In this document: positions 1-5,612 of the stretch, piece by piece
How positions within the stretch are numbered: the first letter of the stretch is position 1
How the letters are laid out: each line of letters opens with the position of its first letter
Source: Gemmataceae bacterium
Lineage (GTDB): Bacteria > Planctomycetota > Planctomycetia > Gemmatales > Gemmataceae
Assembly: GCA_017853285.1 (NCBI GenBank)
Contig: JAFMJU010000274.1
Location: forward strand, 1-5,612
Length of the DNA: 5,612 nt
Direction: 5' to 3'
Made by a program: the position numbers and the translations under genes
Notes under the pieces: generated by a model
Told to the model about the DNA's origin: nothing
The model's input: the letters and a program-made list of their open reading frames with translations, nothing else
Databases searched by the model: none

Positions 1-100
1 GGGTTGTATTTCTTAGCCTAGGGCAAGGTGAGCTCAACGAACCGCCGCCCTGGGTGCAGAACCCCGCCCCTCATTCCCCAAAACCCAATACCCATCAACC

Positions 101-120
101 CTTCAATTCACTTCAATTCA
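101..120. repeat. Perfect 10-bp tandem duplication (CTTCAATTCA x2)
   Basis: The unit CTTCAATTCA occurs twice head to tail, and the following C begins a possible third copy that then diverges. It lies about 42 bp upstream of the -10-like box and 88 bp upstream of the preferred CotH start. It is an AT-richer island in C-rich DNA. It could be a regulator half-site pair with 10-bp (one helical turn) phasing, or simply replication slippage. Confidence 0.6.
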
Positions 121-161
121 CCTCGGCAAATCCCATCCAACAACCCGCACCCAATCTGCCA

Positions 162-167
162 TACAAT
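162..167 (+). promoter_or_regulatory. Possible -10 box for the CotH gene
   Basis: TACAAT differs from the sigma-70 consensus TATAAT at one position. It would place transcription initiation near 173-175, giving a leader of about 34 nt that includes the ribosome binding site. No sequence resembling TTGACA sits 16-18 bp upstream, so the call rests on one hexamer plus its sensible position. Confidence 0.3.
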
Positions 168-197
168 GCACCCACCCATTCCATCCCCCTCCCACCC

Positions 198-203
198 GGA
201 GGT
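198..203 (+). promoter_or_regulatory. Ribosome binding site (GGAGGT) that decides the CotH start
   Basis: GGAGGT is a near-perfect Shine-Dalgarno sequence. It ends 4 nt before the ATG at 208 and 7 nt before a second in-frame ATG at 211. It supports initiation at one of these two codons rather than at the upstream GTG at 28. Confidence 0.75.
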
Positions 204-207
204 CGCC

Positions 208-1719
208 ATGATGTTTCCCCTCGCCACCGAACAATTCCTCGCCATCCTCCTCATGGCCGTTCCAACCATGCCGTCCGGGGAAACTCTCCAACCCAAAACC
301 CAGCCAGGCGACAGCCTGTTCGACACCGCGCGGGTCATTCGCCTCCACCTCGAAATGACCGCCAAACAGTTCGATTCCCTGTCACCCAAACAAGGCCCCG
401 GCGGCTTCGGGGGCTTCGGCCCTCCCGGCTTCGGCAGGCCAAAACCACCGGCCGGTGACGCCCACCGCAACACCTTCGGCATCGACCTGCCCTGGTCCTC
501 TGGCAACCTCACCGTTTCCAACGGGGAGGAAAGCGTGCCGCTGAAGGAGATCGGCATCCGCTACAAGGGCAACTACAACTACATCGCCGCCGCCAGCGCC
601 CTGAAAAAATCGTTCAAGCTCGACATGAACCGCCATGTCCCCGGCCAGAAACTCGATGGCCTCACCATGCTCAACCTGCATGGCGGCCTCAGTGACCCAT
701 CCCGCGCCCGCGAATCCCTCTCCTACGCCTTCTTCCGCGCCGCCGGCGTGCCCGCGCCCCGCACCTGCCTCGCCGAACTCACCCTCACCGTCCCCGATCG
801 CTACAACCAAGAATGCGTCGGCGCCTACACCGTCGTCGAGCAGGTCAACAAACCGTTCCTCAGGCGCCATTTCGGCGACGGCACCGGCATGCTCCTCAAA
901 CCCGAGGGCCTGCAGGGCGGCATCACCTACCTCGGCGACAACTGGTCCGCCTACCAGACGCGTTACCAACCCGAGGACCAGCCATCCCCCCGCGACCGCC
1001 AACGCCTGATCGACTTCGCCCGCCTGGTGGACAAGGCCGACGACGGCGATTTCGCCCGAACCATCAGCCAGTACCTCGACATCGCCGCCTTCCTCCGGTT
1101 CATCGCCGCCAACGCGCTCCTGGCCAATCTCGACAGCTACCTCGGCTACGGCCACAACTACTACCTGTATCTGAATCCCGCCACCAACCGCTTCGCCTTC
1201 ATCCCCTGGGATCTGGACCTGTCCCTCGCCACCTGGCCCGCCGCCGGCATGCCCGAGCAGCAGGTTGACCTGAGCCTCCGCCACCCCCACGCGGGAGACA
1301 ACAAATTGATCGACCGCCTCCTCGCCATCCCCGCCCACCGGGACCAATACATGGCCATCCTCCGCGAACTGGCCGCCGGCCCGTTCACCCCCGGCAAGCT
1401 CATCGCCCAACTGGAACCGATTGAAAAGGCTTTGGTGCAACCCCTGGCCCGCGAGGCCAAGGCCGTCTCCGCCCGCAAAGAGGGCCAGCGTGGCGGCAGG
1501 CCCGGCCCCGGCGGTCCCGGTTTCGGCCCGCCCGGTGGCATGGGCAACGGTCAGTTCGGCCAGTCCATGCCGCCCCGCCGCTTCATCCGCAAGCGCACCG
1601 AATCGGTCGAGGCCCAACTGGCAGGCAAGCGCGATGGCTATGTGCCCAAGCCGTTCAGCATCGGCTTCGGCGCCGGCCCCCCGGCTGGCGGCAACCCACC
1701 CAGGGGCCCAAGGCCCTGA
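208..1719 (+). CDS. CotH-family kinase-like protein, probably exported
   Basis: A 503-residue protein with the CotH kinase-like fold. B. subtilis CotH is an atypical protein kinase acting on coat proteins; the substrate of this non-spore-former homologue is unknown. Start chosen at the ATG at 208, behind GGAGGT. Residues 10-20 are hydrophobic and could be a Sec signal or anchor, but no basic residue precedes them, so export is only moderately supported. Recognisable blocks, numbered from this start: RYKGN at 118-122, KKSFKLD at 133-139, NLHGGLSDPSRARESLSY at 156-173 with the following AGVPAPRT, LLKPEG around K231, D309 with H316-N317 (likely catalytic loop), and WDLDL at 334-338 whose D335/D337 are likely metal ligands. 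All expected motifs are present, so it looks intact. Gly/Phe/Pro-rich insertions lie at 61-84 and 427-451. The C-terminal SVEAQLAGK motif (466-474) is followed by a Pro/Gly tail. It converges on the DUF1501 gene. Family assignment is firm; function is inference. Confidence 0.92.
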   Translation: MMFPLATEQFLAILLMAVPTMPSGETLQPKTQPGDSLFDTARVIRLHLEMTAKQFDSLSPKQGPGGFGGFGPPGFGRPKPPAGDAHRNTFGIDLPWSSGNLTVSNGEESVPLKEIGIRYKGNYNYIAAASALKKSFKLDMNRHVPGQKLDGLTMLNLHGGLSDPSRARESLSYAFFRAAGVPAPRTCLAELTLTVPDRYNQECVGAYTVVEQVNKPFLRRHFGDGTGMLLKPEGLQGGITYLGDNWSAYQTRYQPEDQPSPRDRQRLIDFARLVDKADDGDFARTISQYLDIAAFLRFIAANALLANLDSYLGYGHNYYLYLNPATNRFAFIPWDLDLSLATWPAAGMPEQQVDLSLRHPHAGDNKLIDRLLAIPAHRDQYMAILRELAAGPFTPGKLIAQLEPIEKALVQPLAREAKAVSARKEGQRGGRPGPGGPGFGPPGGMGNGQFGQSMPPRRFIRKRTESVEAQLAGKRDGYVPKPFSIGFGAGPPAGGNPPRGPRP

Positions 1720-1731
1720 TGGTTTTCAGGG
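1714..1731. terminator. Small hairpin between convergent genes, possible bidirectional terminator
   Basis: CCCTGA at 1714-1719 and TCAGGG at 1726-1731 form a perfect 6-bp stem with a 6-nt loop (TGGTTT). The left arm contains the CotH stop codon TGA. The gap to the DUF1501 stop is only 22 bp, so any terminator for either gene has to lie here or inside the opposing gene. There is no U-tract on either strand, so classical intrinsic termination is weakly supported. Confidence 0.3.
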
Positions 1732-1741
1732 AACCGGGGCA

Positions 1742-3166
1742 CTACGCCAAAATCCCCCGCATCACATTCCCCTTCACATCCGTCAGTCGCTGGTCGCGGC
1801 CGCCATGGCGGTAGGTCAAACGCTCGTGGTCCAGCCCCAGCAAATGCAAAATGGTGGCATGCCAGTCATGGATATGCACCCGGCCCTCCACCGCCTCGTA
1901 ACCCAGGTCATCCGTGGCCCCATAAGCATGGCCAGCCTTCACGCCACCCCCGGCCATCCACACCGTGAATCCCTTGTTGTTGTGGTCGCGCCCGTCGGCC
2001 GATTCGGCGTGCGGCGTCCGACCGAACTCCCCGCCCCACAGCACCAGCGTGTCTTCCAGCAAACCCCGCCGCGCCAGGTCAACCAGCAATCCCGCGATCG
2101 GCTTGTCCACCCCGGCGCAACTCGCCGTCAGCGATTCCTTCAGGTTCCGGTGGTGATCCCACCCGCCGCTGGTCACCTCCACAAACCGTACCCCGGCCTC
2201 CACCAGCCGCCGCGCCAGCAGGCACTGCCGGCCGAAGGTGGCCGATCCGCCGCCGCCTCCCATGCCGAAGCCCCCGGCCCTGCCACCCCCACCGCGCGGC
2301 TCGTCGATGCCGTACAACCGCAGCGTCTCCGGCGTTTCCCGCGAGACATCCAGCAGACCCGGCATCTCCCCCTGCATGCGGAAGGCCAGCTCGTACGAGG
2401 AGATCAGCCCCTCCACCCCGGCATCGCCCCCCAGCGACTCACCCAGCGACCGGTTCATCCCCTGCACCAGGTCCAACTGCGCACGCTGCGCCTCGGTTGT
2501 CCGTCGCGGGTTCCTCAGGTTGGCCACCGTCTCCGCGCCCCGGGCGATCCGCGTCCCCTGGCACGCCGCCGGCAGGAAGGACGATCCGTAGTTCACCGCC
2601 CCTCCGTTGTTCTGCGGCGGTCCGATCGTGATGAAGCCCGGCAGGTTCGCGTTCTCGGTTCCCAAACCGTACACAGTCCACGCCCCCAGGCTCGGCCGTG
2701 GGAACTGGAACACCCCGCAGTGCATCTGGATGAACGCCTGCGCGTGGTTCGGCAAGTCGGTGTGCATCCCGTTCAGCACGCACAGGCGGTCGGCCTGTTT
2801 CGCCACCTCGCCAAACAGCTCGCTCACCCACAGCCCGCTCTGGCCATGCTGCCGGAACCGGAATGGCGATGCCAGCAGCTTCCCCCCGCGGAAGCCCCCC
2901 CGCCCCCTCGGTGCCGGCTCACCATCCTCGCGCGCCAGCTTCGGCTTGTGGTCGAAGGTGTCCAGATGGCTCGGCGCGCCCTCCATGCACAGGAAGATCA
3001 CCCGCTTCGCCCGGGGCGCATGGTGCGTCAGCCTCGGGGCCAGCGTCTCACCCCGGCCACCCGGGGTCGCCGCCCCGCGCGCCGCCTGCTCGTGCGCCAA
3101 CGCCCGGAAGGCCAGCCAACCGAAGCCGCCTCCGCCCGCCTTCAGCATCCCGCGCCTGCTGGCCAT
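1742..3166 (-). CDS. DUF1501 family protein with Tat signal
   Basis: A 474-residue member of DUF1501, whose fold belongs to the alkaline phosphatase/sulfatase superfamily. No reaction is established for the family. The N-terminus has SRRGMLK (residues 3-9) followed by a Gly-rich hydrophobic stretch, a good twin-arginine signal; starting at the ATG at 3148 would lose it, so 3166 is preferred. Family blocks in order: VIFLCMEGAPSHLDTFD (56-72), HGQSGLWVSELF (107-118), MHTDLPNHAQAF (134-145), PSLGAWTVYGLGTEN (158-172), LPGFITI (175-181), FGRQCLLARRLVEAGVRF (311-328), GGWDHH (334-339), WGGEFGRTP (377-385), DGRDHN (391-396) and HDWHATILHLLGLDH (433-447). The Asp, His and Glu of these blocks are likely metal or active-site residues by superfamily analogy. 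The end (GGRDQRLTDVKG) is the usual family C-terminus, so the gene is complete. Odd features are Gly-rich loops at 85-96 and 291-308. It lies 30 bp behind the cytochrome-domain gene on the same strand and is probably co-transcribed with it. Confidence 0.95.
   Translation of the reverse strand: MASRRGMLKAGGGGFGWLAFRALAHEQAARGAATPGGRGETLAPRLTHHAPRAKRVIFLCMEGAPSHLDTFDHKPKLAREDGEPAPRGRGGFRGGKLLASPFRFRQHGQSGLWVSELFGEVAKQADRLCVLNGMHTDLPNHAQAFIQMHCGVFQFPRPSLGAWTVYGLGTENANLPGFITIGPPQNNGGAVNYGSSFLPAACQGTRIARGAETVANLRNPRRTTEAQRAQLDLVQGMNRSLGESLGGDAGVEGLISSYELAFRMQGEMPGLLDVSRETPETLRLYGIDEPRGGGGRAGGFGMGGGGGSATFGRQCLLARRLVEAGVRFVEVTSGGWDHHRNLKESLTASCAGVDKPIAGLLVDLARRGLLEDTLVLWGGEFGRTPHAESADGRDHNNKGFTVWMAGGGVKAGHAYGATDDLGYEAVEGRVHIHDWHATILHLLGLDHERLTYRHGGRDQRLTDVKGNVMRGILA
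3098..3166 (-). other. Twin-arginine signal sequence of the DUF1501 protein
   Basis: The first 23 or so residues contain S-R-R-x-M-L-K, matching the Tat consensus S/T-R-R-x-F-L-K with Met in place of Phe. A Gly-rich, moderately hydrophobic stretch (GGGGFGWLAF) follows, and ALA at 22-24 could be a cleavage motif. Tat export implies that the protein folds, and possibly acquires metal, in the cytoplasm before transport. Confidence 0.7.
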
Positions 3167-3169
3167 GCT

Positions 3170-3177
3170 CCACCCCC
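3170..3177 (-). promoter_or_regulatory. Weak ribosome binding site for the DUF1501 gene
   Basis: Read on the minus strand, GGGGGTGG followed by AGC precedes the ATG at 3166. The match to GGAGG is imperfect and the spacing short. The upstream gene stops only 30 bp away in the same reading frame, so translation by reinitiation or coupling is plausible. Confidence 0.3.
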
Positions 3178-3196
3178 GCGATTGCCTTGCGCCGAT

Positions 3197-5612
3197 TCAC
3201 CGGCGGTATTGGAACTCCGCGCTGGTGAACAGCGCCTGGCAATAGGCGCTCCACGCTTCCCGCTCGCGCCCTTCCTTCTCCGGCTCACCCGAAAACCGCT
3301 CCCGGTACCGCGTCAGGAAGGCCTTCGCCCGCCCGGCCTCCGAGTCGGTCGGCGCCCGGCACAAAAACATCTGGTGCGCCGCCCGGATCCGTTCCATCTC
3401 ATCCCCATGGGCTGTCAACAACCGTTCCGCCGCCTTGTCCGCCTGACGCAGCGCGAAGGCGCTGTTCATCAGGTACAGGGCCTGCGGTGGCGTGGTGGTC
3501 CGCGGCCGCTCCGCCGTGATCAGCGTCGGGTCCGCCGCGTCGAAAAGAGCCATCGCCTCGGGCAGGTTGTCTCGGATCACCGGCAGGTAGACCGACCGCC
3601 TTGTGTCCCGCGGGTCATTCAGCAGGGCCTGCATCTGCCCGCCCCGCAAGCCGGGCGGCGAGACCGGTCCCTCACCGGCGCGCGCCACCGCCGATCCGGG
3701 CGGCGGCTTGGCCACCAACTGCCCGCTCACCGACAGCATCGCGTCCCGCAGGTCCTCCGCGTCCAACCGCCGCGGCGCCATCCGCCACAGCAGCGTGTTG
3801 TCCGGGTCCACCTCCTGGGCTTTCGCCTGGGCCCGGCAATCCAGTTGGTAGGCCCGGGACAGCACCAAGTGCCTCACCAGCCCCTTCACGCTCCACCCGT
3901 CCTCCATGAACCGAATGGCCAGATGGTCCAGCAGCTCCGGGTGCGTCGGCGGCCGACCCGCCAGGCCGAAGTCATCCGCCGTCGGCACCAGCCCCCTGAC
4001 GAACAGGTGCATCCAGACCCGGTTCACCAGCACGCGGGCGGTCAGCGGGTTGTCCTTCGAGGCGATCCACCCCGCCAGTTCCAGCCGCCCGCTGGTCCCG
4101 GCGGGTATCTTCAGCGGCTCCCGCGCCAGCACCGTCAGGGTGCCGCGGGGCACCTTCATGGCTTCCGGCTGGTCGGCGTCACCCCGCATGAACACCGGGC
4201 TGTCGCTGATCACGCGGCTGCCGGTCTGCGTGAAACCGGCGAACGCCATGCGGTTGCCCGGACCTTCCCTTCCTGCCCCGGAAGGTTTGTCCCTTACCCC
4301 CATCGCCAAAAGCTTCGGGTTGCCATCCCGGTCATACGCGTCCAACCTGGCCTGCAGCAGCGACACCTGGCCCGAGATCAAAAACCGCTGCACCTGGTCG
4401 CGGGCGTTCCGGGCCGCCTCCTGCACCGTCTCGATCTGCCGCTCGATCCGCCCCCGCTCCGCCTCCGACAACCGTTCCACCGCCAACGCGGGCTTGGCCT
4501 CCTCAGGCAGCGGGATCAACCGCCCCGGCCGCTGCGCGTTGATGAACCGCGGCGTGCCGTAGCAGGTCTCCGTGCTGCGGAAGATACCCAACAAGGCGTG
4601 GTAATCCCGCGTCGGGATCGGGTCGAACTTGTGGTCATGGCACCGCGCGCAGGCCGCCGTGATCCCCAAAAACGCCTGCGTCGTCACATCCAGTTGCTCG
4701 TCCGCCTGGTCCAACTCGAACTTCAGGCCGTTCCGCTCGTTGAGGATCTTCGGGCCGACCGCCAGGAATCCCGTCGCGATCACTCGCTCGGCCTTCACTT
4801 TCGGGTCGTCCGATTGCAACAGGTCACCGGCAAGCTGCTCCCGGATGAACTGGTCATACGGCTTGTCCGAGTTGAACGCCGCGATCACATAGTCCCGGTA
4901 CCGCCACGCGTGCGGGTAGTTGAAGTTCACCGTCTTGCCGGTGCTCTCGGCGTACCGGGCCACATCCAGCCAGTGTCTCGCCCACTTCTCCCCGAACGCC
5001 GAGGACCCCAGCAACCGGTCCACCACCTTGGCAAAGGCGTCCCCGGATCCGTCCGAGACAAACGCCTCCACCTCCGCGGGCGTCGGTGGCAATCCCGTCA
5101 GGTCAAAGGTCACCCGCCGCAACAGCGTCCGCCGGTCGGCGTCCCCGACCGGCGCCAACCCCTTGCCCTCCAGGGCGGCCAGCAGGAAACGGTCCACCTC
5201 ACTCCGGGCCCACCCGGTATCCCGCACCACGGGAGCCACCACCCTCCTGGGTGGCTGAAAGGCCCAATGCTCTTTCCCTGCACCCGGGCCGGTAACCTTC
5301 ACTGCCCCCCGGGGGTCGGGCGCCCCCATGCGGATCCACGCCTCAAAGTCCCGCACCACCTGCTCATCCAGCTTCTTCTTGGGCGGCATCGCCAACTCGG
5401 GATCGCCATGCCGCAGCGCCTTCAACAGCAAACTACCCGTCGGGTCACCCGCCTTGAAAAGTGGTCCAGACTCACCCCCCTGGCGCAATCCCTCCGCCGA
5501 ATCCAGGGCCAGTCCACCCTTGGCCTTCTTCTCCTTGCCCGTGGCATGGCAGGCAAAACACTCCCCAACCAACACCGGCCGGATTTTTTGCTCAAAAAAA
5601 GCCGCACCCGCC
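3197..5612 (-). CDS. PSCyt1-DUF1549-DUF1553 protein, 5' end beyond the window
   Basis: A large c-type-cytochrome-domain protein typical of Planctomycetes and Verrucomicrobia; biochemical role not established. The frame is open to the right edge: upstream of a GTG at 5575 it reads AGAAFFEQKIRP, the standard lead-in to this cytochrome domain, so that GTG is internal and the start and signal peptide are missing. Numbering the 804 visible residues from 5611: PSCyt1 about 5-95, with CFACH (18-22) for haem and M75 in AMPPKKK as likely sixth ligand; DUF1549 about 134-347, with FDLTGLPPTP, WARHWLDVARYAES and a second CxxCH (CARCH, 321-325) followed by DHKFDPIPTRDYHALLGIF; a charged, probably coiled-coil linker about 378-412; DUF1553 about 509-782, with NPLTARVLVNRVWMHLF, DDFG, RPPTHPELLDHLA and TTTPPQALYLMN. 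It ends SAEFQYRR, the usual family terminus. A Pro/Gly loop lies at 635-658. The spacer between DUF1549 and DUF1553 is short, with no recognisable carbohydrate-binding domain. The DUF1501 gene follows directly. Confidence 0.94.
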   Translation of the reverse strand, partial: AGAAFFEQKIRPVLVGECFACHATGKEKKAKGGLALDSAEGLRQGGESGPLFKAGDPTGSLLLKALRHGDPELAMPPKKKLDEQVVRDFEAWIRMGAPDPRGAVKVTGPGAGKEHWAFQPPRRVVAPVVRDTGWARSEVDRFLLAALEGKGLAPVGDADRRTLLRRVTFDLTGLPPTPAEVEAFVSDGSGDAFAKVVDRLLGSSAFGEKWARHWLDVARYAESTGKTVNFNYPHAWRYRDYVIAAFNSDKPYDQFIREQLAGDLLQSDDPKVKAERVIATGFLAVGPKILNERNGLKFELDQADEQLDVTTQAFLGITAACARCHDHKFDPIPTRDYHALLGIFRSTETCYGTPRFINAQRPGRLIPLPEEAKPALAVERLSEAERGRIERQIETVQEAARNARDQVQRFLISGQVSLLQARLDAYDRDGNPKLLAMGVRDKPSGAGREGPGNRMAFAGFTQTGSRVISDSPVFMRGDADQPEAMKVPRGTLTVLAREPLKIPAGTSGRLELAGWIASKDNPLTARVLVNRVWMHLFVRGLVPTADDFGLAGRPPTHPELLDHLAIRFMEDGWSVKGLVRHLVLSRAYQLDCRAQAKAQEVDPDNTLLWRMAPRRLDAEDLRDAMLSVSGQLVAKPPPGSAVARAGEGPVSPPGLRGGQMQALLNDPRDTRRSVYLPVIRDNLPEAMALFDAADPTLITAERPRTTTPPQALYLMNSAFALRQADKAAERLLTAHGDEMERIRAAHQMFLCRAPTDSEAGRAKAFLTRYRERFSGEPEKEGREREAWSAYCQALFTSAEFQYRR
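4637..4651 (-). other. Second CxxCH motif (CARCH) inside DUF1549
   Basis: C-A-R-C-H followed by DHKFDPI is a conserved block of DUF1549. It has the form of a haem c site, but whether it binds haem or another metal in this family is not known from the sequence. Its preservation indicates a functional domain. Confidence 0.75.
5546..5560 (-). other. Haem c attachment motif (CFACH) of the PSCyt1 domain
   Basis: The five codons read C-F-A-C-H, the canonical CxxCH site where haem is covalently attached by two Cys and the His is the proximal ligand. The downstream MPP motif (Met codon at 5387-5389) is at the usual distance for the distal Met ligand. Attachment requires export, so a signal peptide is expected just outside the window. 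Confidence 0.85.

Larger units (their letters stand above)
1..207. other. C-rich leader upstream of the CotH gene, no convincing gene
   Basis: The plus frame is open here from a GTG at 28, but the 60 residues it would add are dominated by Pro, Ser, Asn and His. They look like translated C-rich intergenic DNA and match no part of the CotH fold. The GTG has no good ribosome binding site in front of it. The stretch does hold a 10-bp tandem repeat (101-120), a -10-like box (162-167) and a strong ribosome binding site (198-203), all expected of a 5' regulatory region. No tail of an upstream gene can be recognised at the left edge. Confidence 0.65.

Noticed and set aside
388..459. Gly-rich stretch considered as a possible DNA repeat or assembly artefact
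   Set aside because: The frame stays intact on both sides and the codons vary, so it reads as a genuine protein loop rather than a collapsed or duplicated DNA repeat.
382..1617. Long open frame (411 codons) on the minus strand opposite the CotH gene
   Set aside because: It is rich in Gly, Ala, Val and Glu with no recognisable domain. It is the expected antisense by-product of a GC-rich gene with strong G/C third positions, and the plus-strand frame carries clear CotH motifs.
2607..3245. Open frame of 212 codons on the plus strand opposite the DUF1501 gene and the end of the cytochrome gene
   Set aside because: It spans two confidently assigned genes in antisense, is Pro/Arg/Ser-rich and has no domain signature or good ribosome binding site.
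3906..4562. Open frame of 218 codons on the plus strand within the cytochrome gene
   Set aside because: Low-complexity Ser/Arg/Pro composition and complete overlap with the conserved DUF1553 and linker coding sequence make it a shadow frame.
5585..5600. TTTTT and AAAAAAA runs near the right edge considered as a terminator or frameshift site
   Set aside because: They encode Phe-Phe-Glu-Gln-Lys of the conserved entry to the cytochrome domain in an uninterrupted frame.

Overview
The window is GC-rich, almost fully coding DNA. It carries three genes for large proteins that are predicted, on family grounds, to be exported. The gene types point to a verrucomicrobium or planctomycete, most likely from an environmental genome. 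The key indicator is the adjacent pair of a cytochrome-type DUF1549/DUF1553 protein and a DUF1501 protein, two families greatly expanded in that superphylum. This is a lineage inference from family content; no rRNA or other taxonomic marker is present.

Layout: positions 1-207 are a C-rich leader with no convincing gene. It holds a 10-bp tandem repeat, a -10-like box and a good ribosome binding site. Positions 208-1719 (+) encode a CotH-family kinase-like protein of 503 aa. A 22-bp convergent gap follows, with a small hairpin across the CotH stop codon. Positions 1742-3166 (-) encode a DUF1501 protein of 474 aa with a twin-arginine signal. Just upstream of it on the same strand, after 30 bp, lies the C-terminal 804 codons (3197-5612, -) of a protein with PSCyt1, DUF1549 and DUF1553 domains. 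That protein runs off the right edge of the window, so its start and signal peptide are not visible.

The two minus-strand genes form the classic PSCyt1-DUF1549-DUF1553 / DUF1501 pair and are probably co-transcribed. The biochemical role of these families is not established. A c-type haem protein next to a Tat-exported alkaline-phosphatase/sulfatase-fold protein suggests an extracytoplasmic function. CotH proteins are atypical protein kinases (B. subtilis CotH phosphorylates spore coat proteins), so a secretory-pathway kinase beside this pair is a reasonable but untested functional idea. The most distinctive sequence feature is glycine-rich low-complexity loops inserted in both the CotH and the DUF1501 protein, with a related Gly/Pro loop in the third protein. 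No RNA genes, CRISPR arrays, insertion sequences or phage genes were seen.
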